NCBI RefSeq assembly: GCF_000478605.2
Contig: NZ_ASHX02000001.1
Span: 5,781,001-5,845,000, forward strand
From: Streptomyces thermolilacinus SPC6
Lineage (GTDB): Bacteria > Actinomycetota > Actinomycetes > Streptomycetales > Streptomycetaceae
DNA length: 64,000 nucleotides
Direction: 5' to 3'
The position numbers were made by a program, and so were the translations under genes. Position 1 is the first letter of the stretch. Every line of letters starts with the position of its first letter. Shown here one piece after another: positions 40,749 through 49,516 of the stretch. The notes below the pieces were generated by a model that searched no databases, was not told where the DNA came from, and was given only the letters and a program-made list of their open reading frames with translations.

Positions 40749-42182
40749 TCAGAGGATGGCGCCCGGGGCGTAGGCGGCGGCCTCCGGGTGCTGCTTGACG
40801 ATCTCCTCGATCCGCGCGACCACGGCGCCCACCTGGTCGGCCGCGGCCCCCGTGAAGGACAGCTTGTCGGCCATCAGCGCGTCCAGCTCGGCGCGGTCCA
40901 GCGGGATGCGCCCGTCGGCCGCGAGCTTGTCCAGCAGCTCGTTGCGCTCGACGCCCTGCTCGCGCATGGCCAGCGCGGCCGCGACGGCGTTCTCCTTGAT
41001 GGCCTCGTGGGCCACCTCGCGGCCCACACCGGCCCGCACGGACGCCATGAGCACCTTGGTGGTCGCCAGGAACGGCAGGTACCGGTCCAGCTCCCGCGCG
41101 ACGACCGCGGGGAACGCGCCGAACTCGTCCAGCACGGTGAGGAACGTCTCCAGCAGCCCGTCGAACGCGAAGAACGCGTCGGGCAGCGCGACCCGGCGCA
41201 CCACGGAGCAGGACACGTCGCCCTCGTTCCACTGGTCGCCCGCCAGCTCCCCGGCCATCGACGCGTAGCCGCGCAGGATGACCATGAGCCCGTTGACGCG
41301 CTCGCAGGAGCGGGTGTTCATCTTGTGCGGCATAGCGGACGAGCCGACCTGGCCCGGCTTGAAGCCCTCGGTGACCAGCTCGTGGCCCGCCATCAGACGG
41401 ATCGTCTTCGCCAGCGACGACGGGGCGCCAGCCAGCTGCACCAGCGTCGTCACGACCTCGTAGTCCAGGGAGCGCGGGTAGACCTGGCCGACGGACGTGA
41501 AGGCGTGGGCGAAGCCGAGGTGCGAGGCGATCCGCTGCTCCAGCTCGGCGAGCTTCGACGCGTCACCGCCCAGCAGGTCCAGCATGTCCTGCGCGGTGCC
41601 GACGGGGCCCTTGATGCCGCGCAGCGGGTAGCGGCCCAGCAACTCCTCCAGGCGCGCGTACGCGACGAGCAGCTCGTCCGCGGCGGTCGCGAAGCGCTTG
41701 CCGAGCGTCGTGGCCTGCGCGGCCACGTTGTGCGACCGGCCCGCCATGACCAGCTCGCCGTACTCGGCGGACAGCTTCCCGAGCCGGGCCAGCACGGCGA
41801 CGGTGCGGTCCCGCATCAGCTCCAGGGAGAGCCGGATCTGGAGCTGCTCGACGTTCTCCGTCAGGTCGCGGGACGTCATGCCCTTGTGGACCTGCTCGTG
41901 ACCGGCGAGGGCGTTGAACTCCTCGATCCGGGCCTTCACGTCGTGCCGCGTGATCTTCTCACGCTCGGCGATCGACCCCAGGTCGACCTGGTCGAGGACA
42001 CGCTCGTAATCGGCGAGGGCGGCGTCCGGCACCTCGATCCCGAGGTCCTTCTGGGCGCGCAGCACGGCGAGCCACAGGCGGCGCTCCAGCTTCACCTTCT
42101 GCTCGGGGGACCAGAGGACGGCGAGTTCGGCGGAGGCGTAGCGGCCGGCGAGGACATTGGGGATGCGAGGCTTTGCAGTCAC
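40749..42182 (-). CDS. purB: Adenylosuccinate lyase
   Basis: This 477-residue enzyme cleaves SAICAR and adenylosuccinate in purine synthesis. The fumarase/ASL signature GSSAMPHKMN is present, as are the TSRDLTENVEQ and GRSHNVAAQATTLGKR regions. The sequence is typical of actinobacterial PurB in length. The GTG start at 42182 leads to MTAKPRIPNVLAGRYAS. The mug gene follows 1 base after the stop. The upstream gap (42183-42296) should hold its promoter. Confidence 0.96.
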   Translation of the reverse strand: MTAKPRIPNVLAGRYASAELAVLWSPEQKVKLERRLWLAVLRAQKDLGIEVPDAALADYERVLDQVDLGSIAEREKITRHDVKARIEEFNALAGHEQVHKGMTSRDLTENVEQLQIRLSLELMRDRTVAVLARLGKLSAEYGELVMAGRSHNVAAQATTLGKRFATAADELLVAYARLEELLGRYPLRGIKGPVGTAQDMLDLLGGDASKLAELEQRIASHLGFAHAFTSVGQVYPRSLDYEVVTTLVQLAGAPSSLAKTIRLMAGHELVTEGFKPGQVGSSAMPHKMNTRSCERVNGLMVILRGYASMAGELAGDQWNEGDVSCSVVRRVALPDAFFAFDGLLETFLTVLDEFGAFPAVVARELDRYLPFLATTKVLMASVRAGVGREVAHEAIKENAVAAALAMREQGVERNELLDKLAADGRIPLDRAELDALMADKLSFTGAAADQVGAVVARIEEIVKQHPEAAAYAPGAIL

Positions 42183-42296
42183 GTGTACGGATTCTACTGG
42201 CGATTCGTGCAGGCCAGCCCGCCGCCCCGGCTTGTGGCTTGCTACGAGACGTACGCCACGGTGAGGGCGGCCCCGCCGGGAGCGGCGTACGGGAGG

Positions 42297-43076
42297 CTAC
42301 GCCGACGGGCCGTCGAACGGCAGCAGGTCGGGACGCTTCGCCGGGCGCCCGTCGCCGGACGAGCGGCCCGTGAGACGGCGCCCGATCCACGGGCCCAGGT
42401 GCTGCCGGGCGAACCGCAGGTCGCTCAGCCGCCGCTCCACCCACGGACCCCGCACCTCCGGAGGCAGGGGCGCCCGCCAGTCCTCCTGCGCCTCCAGCCC
42501 CAGCGCCTGCCACACCGCCTCGGTCACCCGCCGGTGCCCCTCGGCCGTGAGGTGCAGCCGGTCCACGTCCCACAGGCGCGGGTCGCCCAGCACATGCGCC
42601 CCGTACAGGTCCACGACCACCGCGTCATGGCGCGCGGCCAGGCCGTCGATGTGCGCGAACAGCTCCTCCATGCGCGGCCGGAAGCGCTCCATCACCGGGC
42701 CGCGGCGGCCGGGGCTGCGCATCAGCACGAGCCGCTTGCACGCCGGCGCGAGCCGCTCGACGGCCTCGTCCAGCCGGGCCCGCACCCGGCCCATGTCGCA
42801 CTTGGGGCGCAGCGTGTCGTTGAGCCCGCCGACCAGCGTCACCACGTCGGCGCCCATCTCGGCCGCCCGCCCCACCTGCTCGTCCACGATCTGGCCGATG
42901 AGCTTGCCGCGCACCGCCAGGTTGGCGTACCGGAAGCCCGGCGTCAGGGCGGCGAGGCGGCCCGCCAGCAGGTCGGCCCAGCCCCGGTAGGAACCGTCGG
43001 GCAGCAGGTCCGACATGCCCTCGGTGAAGCTGTCGCCCACCGCGACGAAACTCGTGTACGTGGCATTCATCTCCAT
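42297..43076 (-). CDS. SGNH/GDSL family hydrolase
   Basis: This ~259-residue protein has all SGNH blocks: GDSFTEG (nucleophile Ser), the Gly of block II in NLAVRGKLI, GGLNDTLRP (block III), and DRLHLTAEGH (catalytic Asp/His). No signal peptide is seen, so the esterase is probably cytoplasmic. The acyl substrate is unknown. The ATG at 43076 or 43070 differs by two residues. It is divergent from the maleylpyruvate-isomerase-like gene. Confidence 0.9.
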   Translation of the reverse strand: MEMNATYTSFVAVGDSFTEGMSDLLPDGSYRGWADLLAGRLAALTPGFRYANLAVRGKLIGQIVDEQVGRAAEMGADVVTLVGGLNDTLRPKCDMGRVRARLDEAVERLAPACKRLVLMRSPGRRGPVMERFRPRMEELFAHIDGLAARHDAVVVDLYGAHVLGDPRLWDVDRLHLTAEGHRRVTEAVWQALGLEAQEDWRAPLPPEVRGPWVERRLSDLRFARQHLGPWIGRRLTGRSSGDGRPAKRPDLLPFDGPSA

Positions 43077-43190
43077 GGCGGAGTGATCGTACCGCGCGGT
43101 CGGGATGCGCCCGGCTGTTCGACTAAGGTCGCCGGAGGCCGGGCCCGGAAGACGCCCGGAGACCATGATCGGGGGAGAGACGGGAGAGCC

Positions 43191-44204
43191 ATGACCGAGG
43201 CACTGGAACGGACGCTCGCCGACGCGCTGGCCCATCTGCTGACCGCCGTCGACACCTGCGACGACGAGGTGCTCGACCCGGACGAGGCCGTCAGATGGGC
43301 GGAGCACACGGCGCACCTCCTCGACCGGCTCACCGCAGCCGACCGGCGCCGCCTCGCCGACCTGTTCCGCGACACCGCCCGCCGCGAGCCGGAGGGCCCC
43401 TGGCGGGACGCGCTGCGGCAGCTGCCGGGAAGCCTCGGCCTGGACGAGGACGCGCACAGCGGGTACTGCGACGCCGTGGCCGACCACACGGCCCGGCTCG
43501 TCGCGGCGGTGCGGGACGCCGACCCGGCGACGCCCGTCTCCACCTGCCCCGGCTGGACGCTCGCCGACCTCGTACGGCACCTGGGCGAGGTGTACCGCTG
43601 GATGGACCACCTCGTCTCCACCCGCGCCACCGCGCGCGTCGAGCCCGAGGACGTTCCGCTCGACCTGCCTGGCGACCCGGGCGCGTACCCGGCTTGGCTG
43701 GCCCGGTCGGCGGACGCGGCGCTGCGCACCCTGCGCGCCGCCCACCCGGACACGCCGATGTGGTCGTACGGCGCCGATCCCCACGCCCGGTTCTACGCGC
43801 GGCGCCTGTGCTTCGAAACGGCCGTCCACCTCGCCGACGCCGAGCTGGCGCTGGGCGCCGAGCCGCGGGTGGAGCAGGGGACGGCCGCCGACGGCATCGA
43901 GGAGTTCCTGGACAACCTGCCGTATTACGCCTGGGTGGCCGAGCCGATAGCCCAGCTGGGCCGCGACGGGGCGGCCCTGCGCCTGCGCGCCGCCGACACG
44001 GGAGCGGTGTGGACCCTGACCCTCGGCGACGGCGGTTTCGGCTGGAGCGCGTCCGGCACCGGCCCGGCCGCCGTCACGGTCGAGGCCGGATGCGGCGAAC
44101 TGCTGCTCCTGCTGTATGGCCGGTACGGCACCGAGGACAGCCGGTTCACCGTCACCGGTGACCGCGCGCTCCTTGACGCCTGGCTGGCCGCGACCCGCTT
44201 CTGA
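43191..44204 (+). CDS. Maleylpyruvate isomerase family protein with N-terminal extension
   Basis: This 337-residue protein has an acidic helical domain of about 95 residues (AVRWAEHTAHLLDRLTAADR) joined to a mycothiol-dependent maleylpyruvate isomerase fold. The latter shows the metal/thiol-binding N-terminal DinB-like bundle (VSTCPGWTLADLVRHLGEVY, then CFETAVHLADAELALG) and the MDMPI C-terminal domain (GAVWTLTLGDGGFGW). These enzymes use mycothiol as cofactor in actinobacteria. The extension looks like a separate small Streptomyces protein fused in frame. The ATG at 43191 follows CGGGAGAG. Confidence 0.85.
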   Translation: MTEALERTLADALAHLLTAVDTCDDEVLDPDEAVRWAEHTAHLLDRLTAADRRRLADLFRDTARREPEGPWRDALRQLPGSLGLDEDAHSGYCDAVADHTARLVAAVRDADPATPVSTCPGWTLADLVRHLGEVYRWMDHLVSTRATARVEPEDVPLDLPGDPGAYPAWLARSADAALRTLRAAHPDTPMWSYGADPHARFYARRLCFETAVHLADAELALGAEPRVEQGTAADGIEEFLDNLPYYAWVAEPIAQLGRDGAALRLRAADTGAVWTLTLGDGGFGWSASGTGPAAVTVEAGCGELLLLLYGRYGTEDSRFTVTGDRALLDAWLAATRF

Positions 44205-44353
44205 CCGGAGCCCGTCAGCAGGCGTCGCCGGCTGCCACGGCCCGGCGTCACCACGTCCTTACGGCACGCTTGGCGCGGCCGTAAGGCGGCCTGGTCACAC
44301 GGCCAGTGACCGTACGGGCAGCACCCGAACGCGCCCGTACCGGCGCGCCGGGC

Positions 44354-44392
44354 GCCCGCCCGGGTGCCGATCAGGCAGGCGCCCGGGCGGGC
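44354..44392. terminator. Strong 11-bp stem terminator
   Basis: GCCCGCCCGGG (44354-44364) and CCCGGGCGGGC (44382-44392) are exact complements around a 17-base loop. The hairpin lies between convergent genes, 5 bases beyond the stop of the CNNM/CBS gene at 44398. Confidence 0.75.
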
Positions 44393-44397
44393 GGGGG

Positions 44398-45414
44398 TCA
44401 CACCGCCGGGCCGCCCACCAGTTCGCGGAGGACGTCCTCCATGGTGACCAGTCCGGCCAGTCGGCCGTCCTCGTCCAGGACGGCGGCCAGGTGCGTACGG
44501 CTGCGGCGCATCGCGGTCAGCACGTCGTCCAGCGGCGTCGCGGCCCGCACGCGGGCGATCGGGCGCATCGCCGACACGGGGAACGGCTCGTCGCGCGGTA
44601 TGAAGTCCAGGGCGTCCTTGACGTGCAGGTAGCCCAGGATGCGGCGGGACGGGTCGACCACCGGGAAGCGGGAGAACCCCGACCGTGCGGCGAGCCGCTC
44701 CACCTCGTCCGGGGTGGTGCCGACCTGCACGTACACGACCCGCTCCAGTGGCATGACCACATCGCGCACCGGGCGGCGGCCCAGTTCCAGAGCGTCGTGC
44801 AGCCGCTCGGCGGCACGGTCGTCGAGCAGGCCCGCGTCCCCGGCGTCGGTGACCATCCGCGCCAGCTCGTCGTCCGAGAACGTCGCGGCGACCTCGTCCT
44901 TCGTCTCCACCCGCAGCAGCTTCAGCAGGGTGTTGGCGAACGCGTTGATGGTGAAGATCACCGGCCGCAGCGCCCGCGCCAGCGCCACCAGCGGCGGGCC
45001 GAGCAGCAGCGCCGTGCGGACGGGCTCCGCGAGGGCGATGTTCTTCGGCACCATCTCGCCCAGCAGCATGTGCAGGTACGTGGCCGCCGCCAGGGCGATC
45101 ACGAACGAGATCGGGTGGACCAGGCCGTGCGGGACGCCTGCCGCCTCGAACAGCGGCTCCAGCAGATGGGCGATGGCCGGTTCCGCGACGATGCCGAGGA
45201 CCAGGGTCGCCAGGGTGATGCCGAGCTGCGCGGCGGCGAGCAGCGCGGACACGTGCTCCAGCCCCCACAGAACGCTGCGCGCCCTGCGGTTACCGGCCTC
45301 CGCCTGGGGCTCGATCTGGCTGCGGCGCACGGAGATCAGGGCGAACTCCGCGCCGACGAAGAAGGCGTTCAGGACCAGTGTCAGGAAGCCGATCAGCAAC
45401 TGGACGGCGATCAT
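44398..45414 (-). CDS. CNNM/CBS domain membrane protein (hemolysin/CorC family), short form
   Basis: This 338-residue protein has an N-terminal CNNM transmembrane domain of four helices (FLTLVLNAFFVGAEFALIS, then LLAAAQLGITLATLVLGI) with the LGEMVPKN signature. A CBS pair follows at ~210-330 (MPLERVVYVQVG, GLVTMEDVLRELVG). Relatives transport Mg2+ or Co2+ or are called hemolysin-like. The usual C-terminal CorC domain is lacking. Its ATG overlaps the stop of the longer paralogue (ATGA at 45411-45414), so the two are coupled and may form a heteromer. Confidence 0.92.
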   Translation of the reverse strand: MIAVQLLIGFLTLVLNAFFVGAEFALISVRRSQIEPQAEAGNRRARSVLWGLEHVSALLAAAQLGITLATLVLGIVAEPAIAHLLEPLFEAAGVPHGLVHPISFVIALAAATYLHMLLGEMVPKNIALAEPVRTALLLGPPLVALARALRPVIFTINAFANTLLKLLRVETKDEVAATFSDDELARMVTDAGDAGLLDDRAAERLHDALELGRRPVRDVVMPLERVVYVQVGTTPDEVERLAARSGFSRFPVVDPSRRILGYLHVKDALDFIPRDEPFPVSAMRPIARVRAATPLDDVLTAMRRSRTHLAAVLDEDGRLAGLVTMEDVLRELVGGPAV

Positions 45415-46958
45415 CGGCCGGCCCCTTCACCAGAAGAACCAGAAGAGCGAGAAGAACCAGAGGTGCCCGAAGCCCTGGAAGACCCCGAAGGCCAGGAAGC
45501 CCCAGAGGTACGCGAAGACCCGGAGGCCCCGGACGTCCCCGAAGCGCGGGAAGCGCTTGAAGCGCCGGGTGCCCGCGCACCTCCATGAGCGCCGAAGCCG
45601 CCGGAACCACCGGCAGCGCCCGCCTCCCCGGAATCCGCTTCCGCCTCCGCGCCGGCGGCGGGCGCGTGCAGCATGACGCGTGCCGCCCGCCGCCCCGAGG
45701 CGTCCACCACGTCCAGGCGCCAGCCGGCCACCTCGACGGTGTCGCCGACCTCCGGGATGCGGCCCAGCTCCGTCGCGACGAGCCCGGCGAGCGTCTCGTA
45801 CGGGCCGTCCGGGACGTGCAGCCCGATCGGCCGCAGCTGGTCCGTACGGGCGGCCCCGTCGGCGGACCACAGGCTGCGCCCGTCGGCGTCCTCGCCCGCC
45901 CGCGCCAGGTCGGGCGTCTCGTGCGGGTCGTGCTCGTCCCGCACCTCGCCGACGACCTCCTCGACGATGTCCTCCATCGTCACGACCCCGGCCGTGCCGC
46001 CGTACTCGTCGATGACGACGGCCATGGTGGCCTTGCCGTACATCCGGTCCAGCAGCCGGTCCACGGTGAGGCTCTCGGGCACGAGCACCGGCTCGCGCAG
46101 CAGCTCGACCACCGGGGTGCGGTGGCGCCGCTCGGCGGGTACGGCCAGCACGTCCTTGATGTGCGCGGTGCCGATGACCGTGTCCAGATTCCCCCGGTAC
46201 ACCGGGAAGCGGGACAGGCCGGTCGCCCGTGTCGCGTTGGCGACGTCCTCCGCGGTGGCCTGCGCCTCCAGGGCGGTGACCTGGACGCGCGGGGTCATCA
46301 CGTTCTCGGCGGTCAGCTCGGCCAGGTTGAGCGTACGGACGAACAGCTCGGCCGTGTCCGGCTCCAGCGCGCCCTCCTTCGCGGAGTGGCGCGCCAGGGC
46401 CACCAGCTCCTGCGGGCTGCGCGCGGACGCCAGCTCGTCGGCCGGCTCCATGCCGAGGCGGCGCACCATGTGGTTGGCGGTGTTGTTGAGGTGGCTGATC
46501 AGCGGCTTGAAGGCGGCGCTGAAGATCCGCTGCGGGGTCGCGACGACCTTCGCCACCGCGAGCGGCGACGAGATGGCCCAGTTCTTGGGCACGAGCTCGC
46601 CGACGACCATCAGGACCACCGTCGAGAGCGCGGTGCCGATCACCAGGGCCACCGACGAGGCGACCGACGGGGACATGCCGAGCCCGCGCATCGGGCTGCT
46701 GATGAGCTTCGCCACGGAGGGCTCGGCGAGCATGCCGACGATCAGGTTGGTCACCGTGATGCCGAGCTGGGCGCCGGACAGCTGGAACGTCAGCGACCGT
46801 ACGGCCTTCAGGGCGCCGGCGGCGCCGCGCTCGCCGCGCTCCACCGCCCGTTCGAGAGCGCTGCGCTCGATCGTGGTCAGGGAGAACTCGGCCGCGACGA
46901 ACGCGCCGCACGCCAGGGCGAGCAGCAGCGCCACGAGGAGCAGCAGCACTTCCGTCAT
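45411..46958 (-). CDS. CNNM/CBS/CorC domain membrane protein, long form
   Basis: This 515-residue protein has the CNNM membrane domain (ACGAFVAAEFSLTTIERSAL, GELVPKNW), a CBS pair (MTPRVQVTALEAQATAEDVA, VVIDEYGGTAGVVTMEDIVE) and a CorC/HlyC C-terminal domain (LAGLVATELGRIPEVGDTVE, then GWRLDVVDASGRRA). The last ~80 residues are a Gly/Ala/Ser/Arg low-complexity tail unusual for the family, followed by coupling to the shorter paralogue. The role is probably metal ion homeostasis. Confidence 0.92.
   Translation of the reverse strand: MTEVLLLLVALLLALACGAFVAAEFSLTTIERSALERAVERGERGAAGALKAVRSLTFQLSGAQLGITVTNLIVGMLAEPSVAKLISSPMRGLGMSPSVASSVALVIGTALSTVVLMVVGELVPKNWAISSPLAVAKVVATPQRIFSAAFKPLISHLNNTANHMVRRLGMEPADELASARSPQELVALARHSAKEGALEPDTAELFVRTLNLAELTAENVMTPRVQVTALEAQATAEDVANATRATGLSRFPVYRGNLDTVIGTAHIKDVLAVPAERRHRTPVVELLREPVLVPESLTVDRLLDRMYGKATMAVVIDEYGGTAGVVTMEDIVEEVVGEVRDEHDPHETPDLARAGEDADGRSLWSADGAARTDQLRPIGLHVPDGPYETLAGLVATELGRIPEVGDTVEVAGWRLDVVDASGRRAARVMLHAPAAGAEAEADSGEAGAAGGSGGFGAHGGARAPGASSASRASGTSGASGSSRTSGASWPSGSSRASGTSGSSRSSGSSGEGAGR
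45420..45570. repeat. Imperfect short tandem repeats in the CNNM tail
   Basis: Short GAAGACC/GAAGAACC-like units repeat irregularly through this stretch and encode a Ser/Gly/Arg tail such as SGTSGSSRSSGSSG on the minus strand. The units are AG-rich on the plus strand, unlike the neighbouring sequence. Confidence 0.6.
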
Positions 46959-47136
46959 CGGTTCACCTCCGTCCCATGATCGGTCAGAGGCAGGATGATC
47001 GCGCGATATCGATGGCGGGTCGTACTACTGGGAGGCTCGCCCATGGGCGGACGCTCACACACCTTTCTTTAGACAGGGCCGAACTCGTTCATCCATGGTA
47101 AAGGATCAGCAAAACGGCGCCGAGTGTCCGTCCTGC

Positions 47137-47574
47137 TCAGTCCGTGAGCGGCTTGACCCAGCGGCTCCACTGCGGCTGCGGGGCGTACCCGGCCGCCCGC
47201 CAGGCGTGGTGCGCGGGCGCGTTGCGGTCCAGCACCATGGCGTCGGCGCGCCGTCCGCCCAGCCGGGCGAACCGCTCCTCCGCCGCCGTGAGAAGCGCCG
47301 TGCCCACGCCCCGTCGGCGCCGCTCAGGACAGACGGCCAGCCGGTACAGATGGCAGCGCCACCCGTCGAACCCGGCGATCACCGTGCCCGCGAGCTCCCC
47401 GTCGCCGTACTCGGCCAGCAGCAGCGCCCCGGGATCGCGGGCGACCAGCCGTTCGACGCCGTCGCGGTCGTCGCTGATGCTCGTGCCCTCGGCGGCCACC
47501 TTCCAGAACGCCAGGACGGCGTCCACGTCGGAGGGTCCGGCGGCACGTATTCGAAGATCTTCCATGGGAGGCAT
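47137..47574 (-). CDS. GNAT family N-acetyltransferase
   Basis: This ~145-residue protein is a single GNAT domain with the acetyl-CoA loop RRRRGVGTALLTAAEERF and the C-terminal strand region DRNAPAHHAWRAAGY. The substrate is unknown. ATG 47574 (MPPMEDLRIR) or ATG 47565 could be the start. It is divergent from the RHH antitoxin-type gene; the intergenic region holds the antitoxin promoter. Confidence 0.85.
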   Translation of the reverse strand: MPPMEDLRIRAAGPSDVDAVLAFWKVAAEGTSISDDRDGVERLVARDPGALLLAEYGDGELAGTVIAGFDGWRCHLYRLAVCPERRRRGVGTALLTAAEERFARLGGRRADAMVLDRNAPAHHAWRAAGYAPQPQWSRWVKPLTD

Positions 47575-47631
47575 CCCACCATTGCGCGCGGGACGGCGTC
47601 GATCGGTTTCGGCCACTTCCTTCCGCGCCCC

Positions 47632-47661
47632 TTGCTGGTGCTAGCAAGATGACGCTAGCTT
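47632..47661 (+). promoter_or_regulatory. Promoter/operator of the RHH-Fic module
   Basis: TTGCTG (47632-47637) and TAGCTT (47656-47661) are 18 bases apart. The spacer carries GCTAGC twice and CTTGCT-N6-AGCAAG as an inverted repeat. The predicted transcript start coincides with the GTG at 47668, so the message is probably leaderless. The repeats suit autorepression by the ribbon-helix-helix protein. Confidence 0.6.
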
Positions 47662-47667
47662 GGTGGG

Positions 47668-47919
47668 GTGGCGAAGACTCAGCTGAACGTACGGGTGGAC
47701 GAGGCGACCGCCGAGGCCGCCCGGCGCAGGGCGCGGCAACGGGGGGTCAGCGTGAACCGGTACATCGAGGAGCTCGTCCAGCGCGACGTCGGCGAAGCGG
47801 GCCGCACGTTCGTGGACGCGGCCGCCGACTTCATGAAGCAGTACGAGTCGGTCTTCGCCGACGAGTTCCGCGGCGACCCCGCGCTCGGCCCCGGGCCCCG
47901 TCCGGAGGGTGGTCGGTGA
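47668..47919 (+). CDS. Ribbon-helix-helix antitoxin-type protein
   Basis: This 83-residue protein starts with an RHH/Arc-like DNA-binding segment (TQLNVRVDEATAEAARRRA, then GVSVNRYIEELVQRD) and ends in an acidic tail that could bind a toxin. The layout, with a small fic-family protein starting 16 bases downstream, is that of a type II toxin-antitoxin module known in Streptomyces. The GTG start fits a leaderless transcript from the promoter just upstream. Confidence 0.82.
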   Translation: MAKTQLNVRVDEATAEAARRRARQRGVSVNRYIEELVQRDVGEAGRTFVDAAADFMKQYESVFADEFRGDPALGPGPRPEGGR

Positions 47920-47935
47920 GGGCGTCCGTACGCGC

Positions 47936-48307
47936 ATGAACCTCTCCATCGACCTCGCCTGGCTCCTCATGGTCGCCGAGCAGAAGGCACCCAACGACCC
48001 ACAGGTCGTCGACTGGGGCGCGCTCGTCGCCGCGGTCAGCCGCCACGACGCCGAGATATTCGGCATCACCGTCTACGACGACCCGCACACCCGCGCGGCC
48101 GCCCTGCTGCAAGTGCTGATGCACATACCGGCGCTGGAGCACTCGAACGCGCTGTTCGCGTCGGCCGTCGCGTACGGGTACCTCGTCGCGTGCGGGCTGC
48201 GCGTCACGGCCTCGCCGGAGCGGGTCAGGGAACTGGCGCGCCTGGTCAAGGCCGGTGCCGCCGACGTCCGCGACATCGCCGACGAACTGGAACGCTGGAC
48301 GCTCTGA
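47936..48307 (+). CDS. Fic/Doc family toxin-like protein with degenerate motif
   Basis: This 123-residue, mostly helical protein resembles the small 'fic family toxin component' of Streptomyces RHH modules. The region that should hold the Fic motif HxFx(D/E)(G/A)N(K/R)R reads PALEHSNALF. Aligned without gaps to Doc, the His becomes Pro and the Lys/Arg pair becomes Ala-Leu, while the Asn remains. Phosphotransferase activity of the classic kind is therefore doubtful. ATG 47936 lies 16 bases after the antitoxin stop. The role is likely paired with the antitoxin. Confidence 0.75.
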   Translation: MNLSIDLAWLLMVAEQKAPNDPQVVDWGALVAAVSRHDAEIFGITVYDDPHTRAAALLQVLMHIPALEHSNALFASAVAYGYLVACGLRVTASPERVRELARLVKAGAADVRDIADELERWTL

Positions 48308-48448
48308 CGCGGGCGCGGACGAGCCGGTACGGGCAGACGCACCCGCACGGCGACGTCAGGCGCCCGCGCTCCCGGTGAGTACCCTGGTGCCGCGCGCTGA
48401 GTACCCCGGCGGATGCTCCGCCTCCGGCCGCGCGGGTTTGCTGGGCCC

Positions 48449-48763
48449 ATGACCAGCGCACCGACCCGCCGCCGCATCGAACCGCAGCAGATCGCCACGT
48501 TCGGTACGGCGATCGCCGGGGCCCTGCTGCCCCTCGCCCTCGGCGTCCTGTTCGCCAAGGCGATGGCCGCCGACCCTATGACCCCGGTCAACGCCCTCAT
48601 CACCAACGGCGGCCGCGCCCGGCTCTCCCCGGCCGAACTGCGCGGTTGCGGGCGCGGCGGTCTCAGGCGATGCCGGACGCGGGTCGCCGCGCGACGCCCA
48701 CGACGGCGGGCGACGACGGAAGCGGTACACCCCGCTCCGGAAGCCGCAGCCGTCGGCAGGTGA
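48449..48763 (+). CDS. Possible small membrane protein (hypothetical)
   Basis: The frame encodes up to 104 residues with one hydrophobic stretch (GTAIAGALLPLALGVLFAKA) after a basic start (MTSAPTRRRIEPQQI). The last ~35 residues are Arg-rich and overlap the end of the convergent methyltransferase by about 100 bases, so the true end may be earlier or the gene may be decayed. The ribosome site is poor. I call it only because nothing else fills 48308-48662. Confidence 0.35.
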   Translation: MTSAPTRRRIEPQQIATFGTAIAGALLPLALGVLFAKAMAADPMTPVNALITNGGRARLSPAELRGCGRGGLRRCRTRVAARRPRRRATTEAVHPAPEAAAVGR

Positions 48764-49343
48764 CGATCTCGAACCCGGCCGCCTCCATCTCGGCGAGCGG
48801 GTCACGCGCCGTGTGGCAGCCACCGAACAGCCGCGGCCACACGGTGGCGTCCAGACCCCGCTGCACCGCCGCCGGCACCCGCCCCCGCGCCCGGCCGTGC
48901 TCCAGGAACCGCAGCTCGCCGCCCGGCTTGAGGACCCGCCGCAACTCCGCCAGCGACCGCCGCACGTCCCGGACGCTGCACAGCACCAGCGACGCGACGG
49001 CGCCGTCGAACGCCTCGCTCTTGACCGGCAGCGCCTCCGCGGTCCCCGGCACCACGTCCACGGGCACCCCGGCGCGCAGGCCCTCCTCCACGGCGAGCCG
49101 CCGCAGCACCCGTTCGGGCTCGATCGCGACGACCTCCGAGACGGCCGCCGGGTAGTACGCGAAGTTCAGGCCGTTGCCCGCGCCCACCTCGACGACCCGC
49201 CCGGACAGCCCGTCCAGCAGCTCGCGCCGCAGCTCCCCGACCCCGCCCTTCGCGTCGGCCAGCACGCTCACGCGCGCGTAGAACCGGGCGAACAGCGGAT
49301 GGTGCACGGCGTCCCTGCCGGCCTTCGTCCTCTGCTCCGTCAT
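48663..49343 (-). CDS. Class I SAM-dependent methyltransferase
   Basis: This 226-residue protein has the SAM-binding motif VVEVGAGNGLNFAYY, an acidic strand end (VVAIEPERVLRRLA), and motif IV-like AFDGAVASLVLCSVRD followed by LKPGGELRFLEHGRA, typical of the UbiE/methyltransferase-11 group. The acceptor is unknown. GAGGAGG lies before the ATG at 49343. Confidence 0.88.
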   Translation of the reverse strand: MTEQRTKAGRDAVHHPLFARFYARVSVLADAKGGVGELRRELLDGLSGRVVEVGAGNGLNFAYYPAAVSEVVAIEPERVLRRLAVEEGLRAGVPVDVVPGTAEALPVKSEAFDGAVASLVLCSVRDVRRSLAELRRVLKPGGELRFLEHGRARGRVPAAVQRGLDATVWPRLFGGCHTARDPLAEMEAAGFEIVTCRRLRLPERGVPLPSSPAVVGVARRPASGIA

Positions 49344-49516
49344 CGCGGACCTCCTCAGACAGCGTGACCGACAGCCCCGACAGCCCCGACAGCCCCGGCG
49401 GCTCCGACAGCCCCGGCGGCTCCGACGTGCCGAAGGCATCCGGCACCGTCGGGCAGCGTCCGGCAGATCGGGCGGACAGGGGCATTGTGCCCCCGCGCGC
49501 ACCCGTCGGGAGCCCG

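Noticed and set aside
47909..47938. Alternative GTG start for the Fic-like protein overlapping the antitoxin stop
   Set aside because: The extra residues are not similar to the family start; ATG 47936 gives the recognised MNLSIDLAWLLM beginning.
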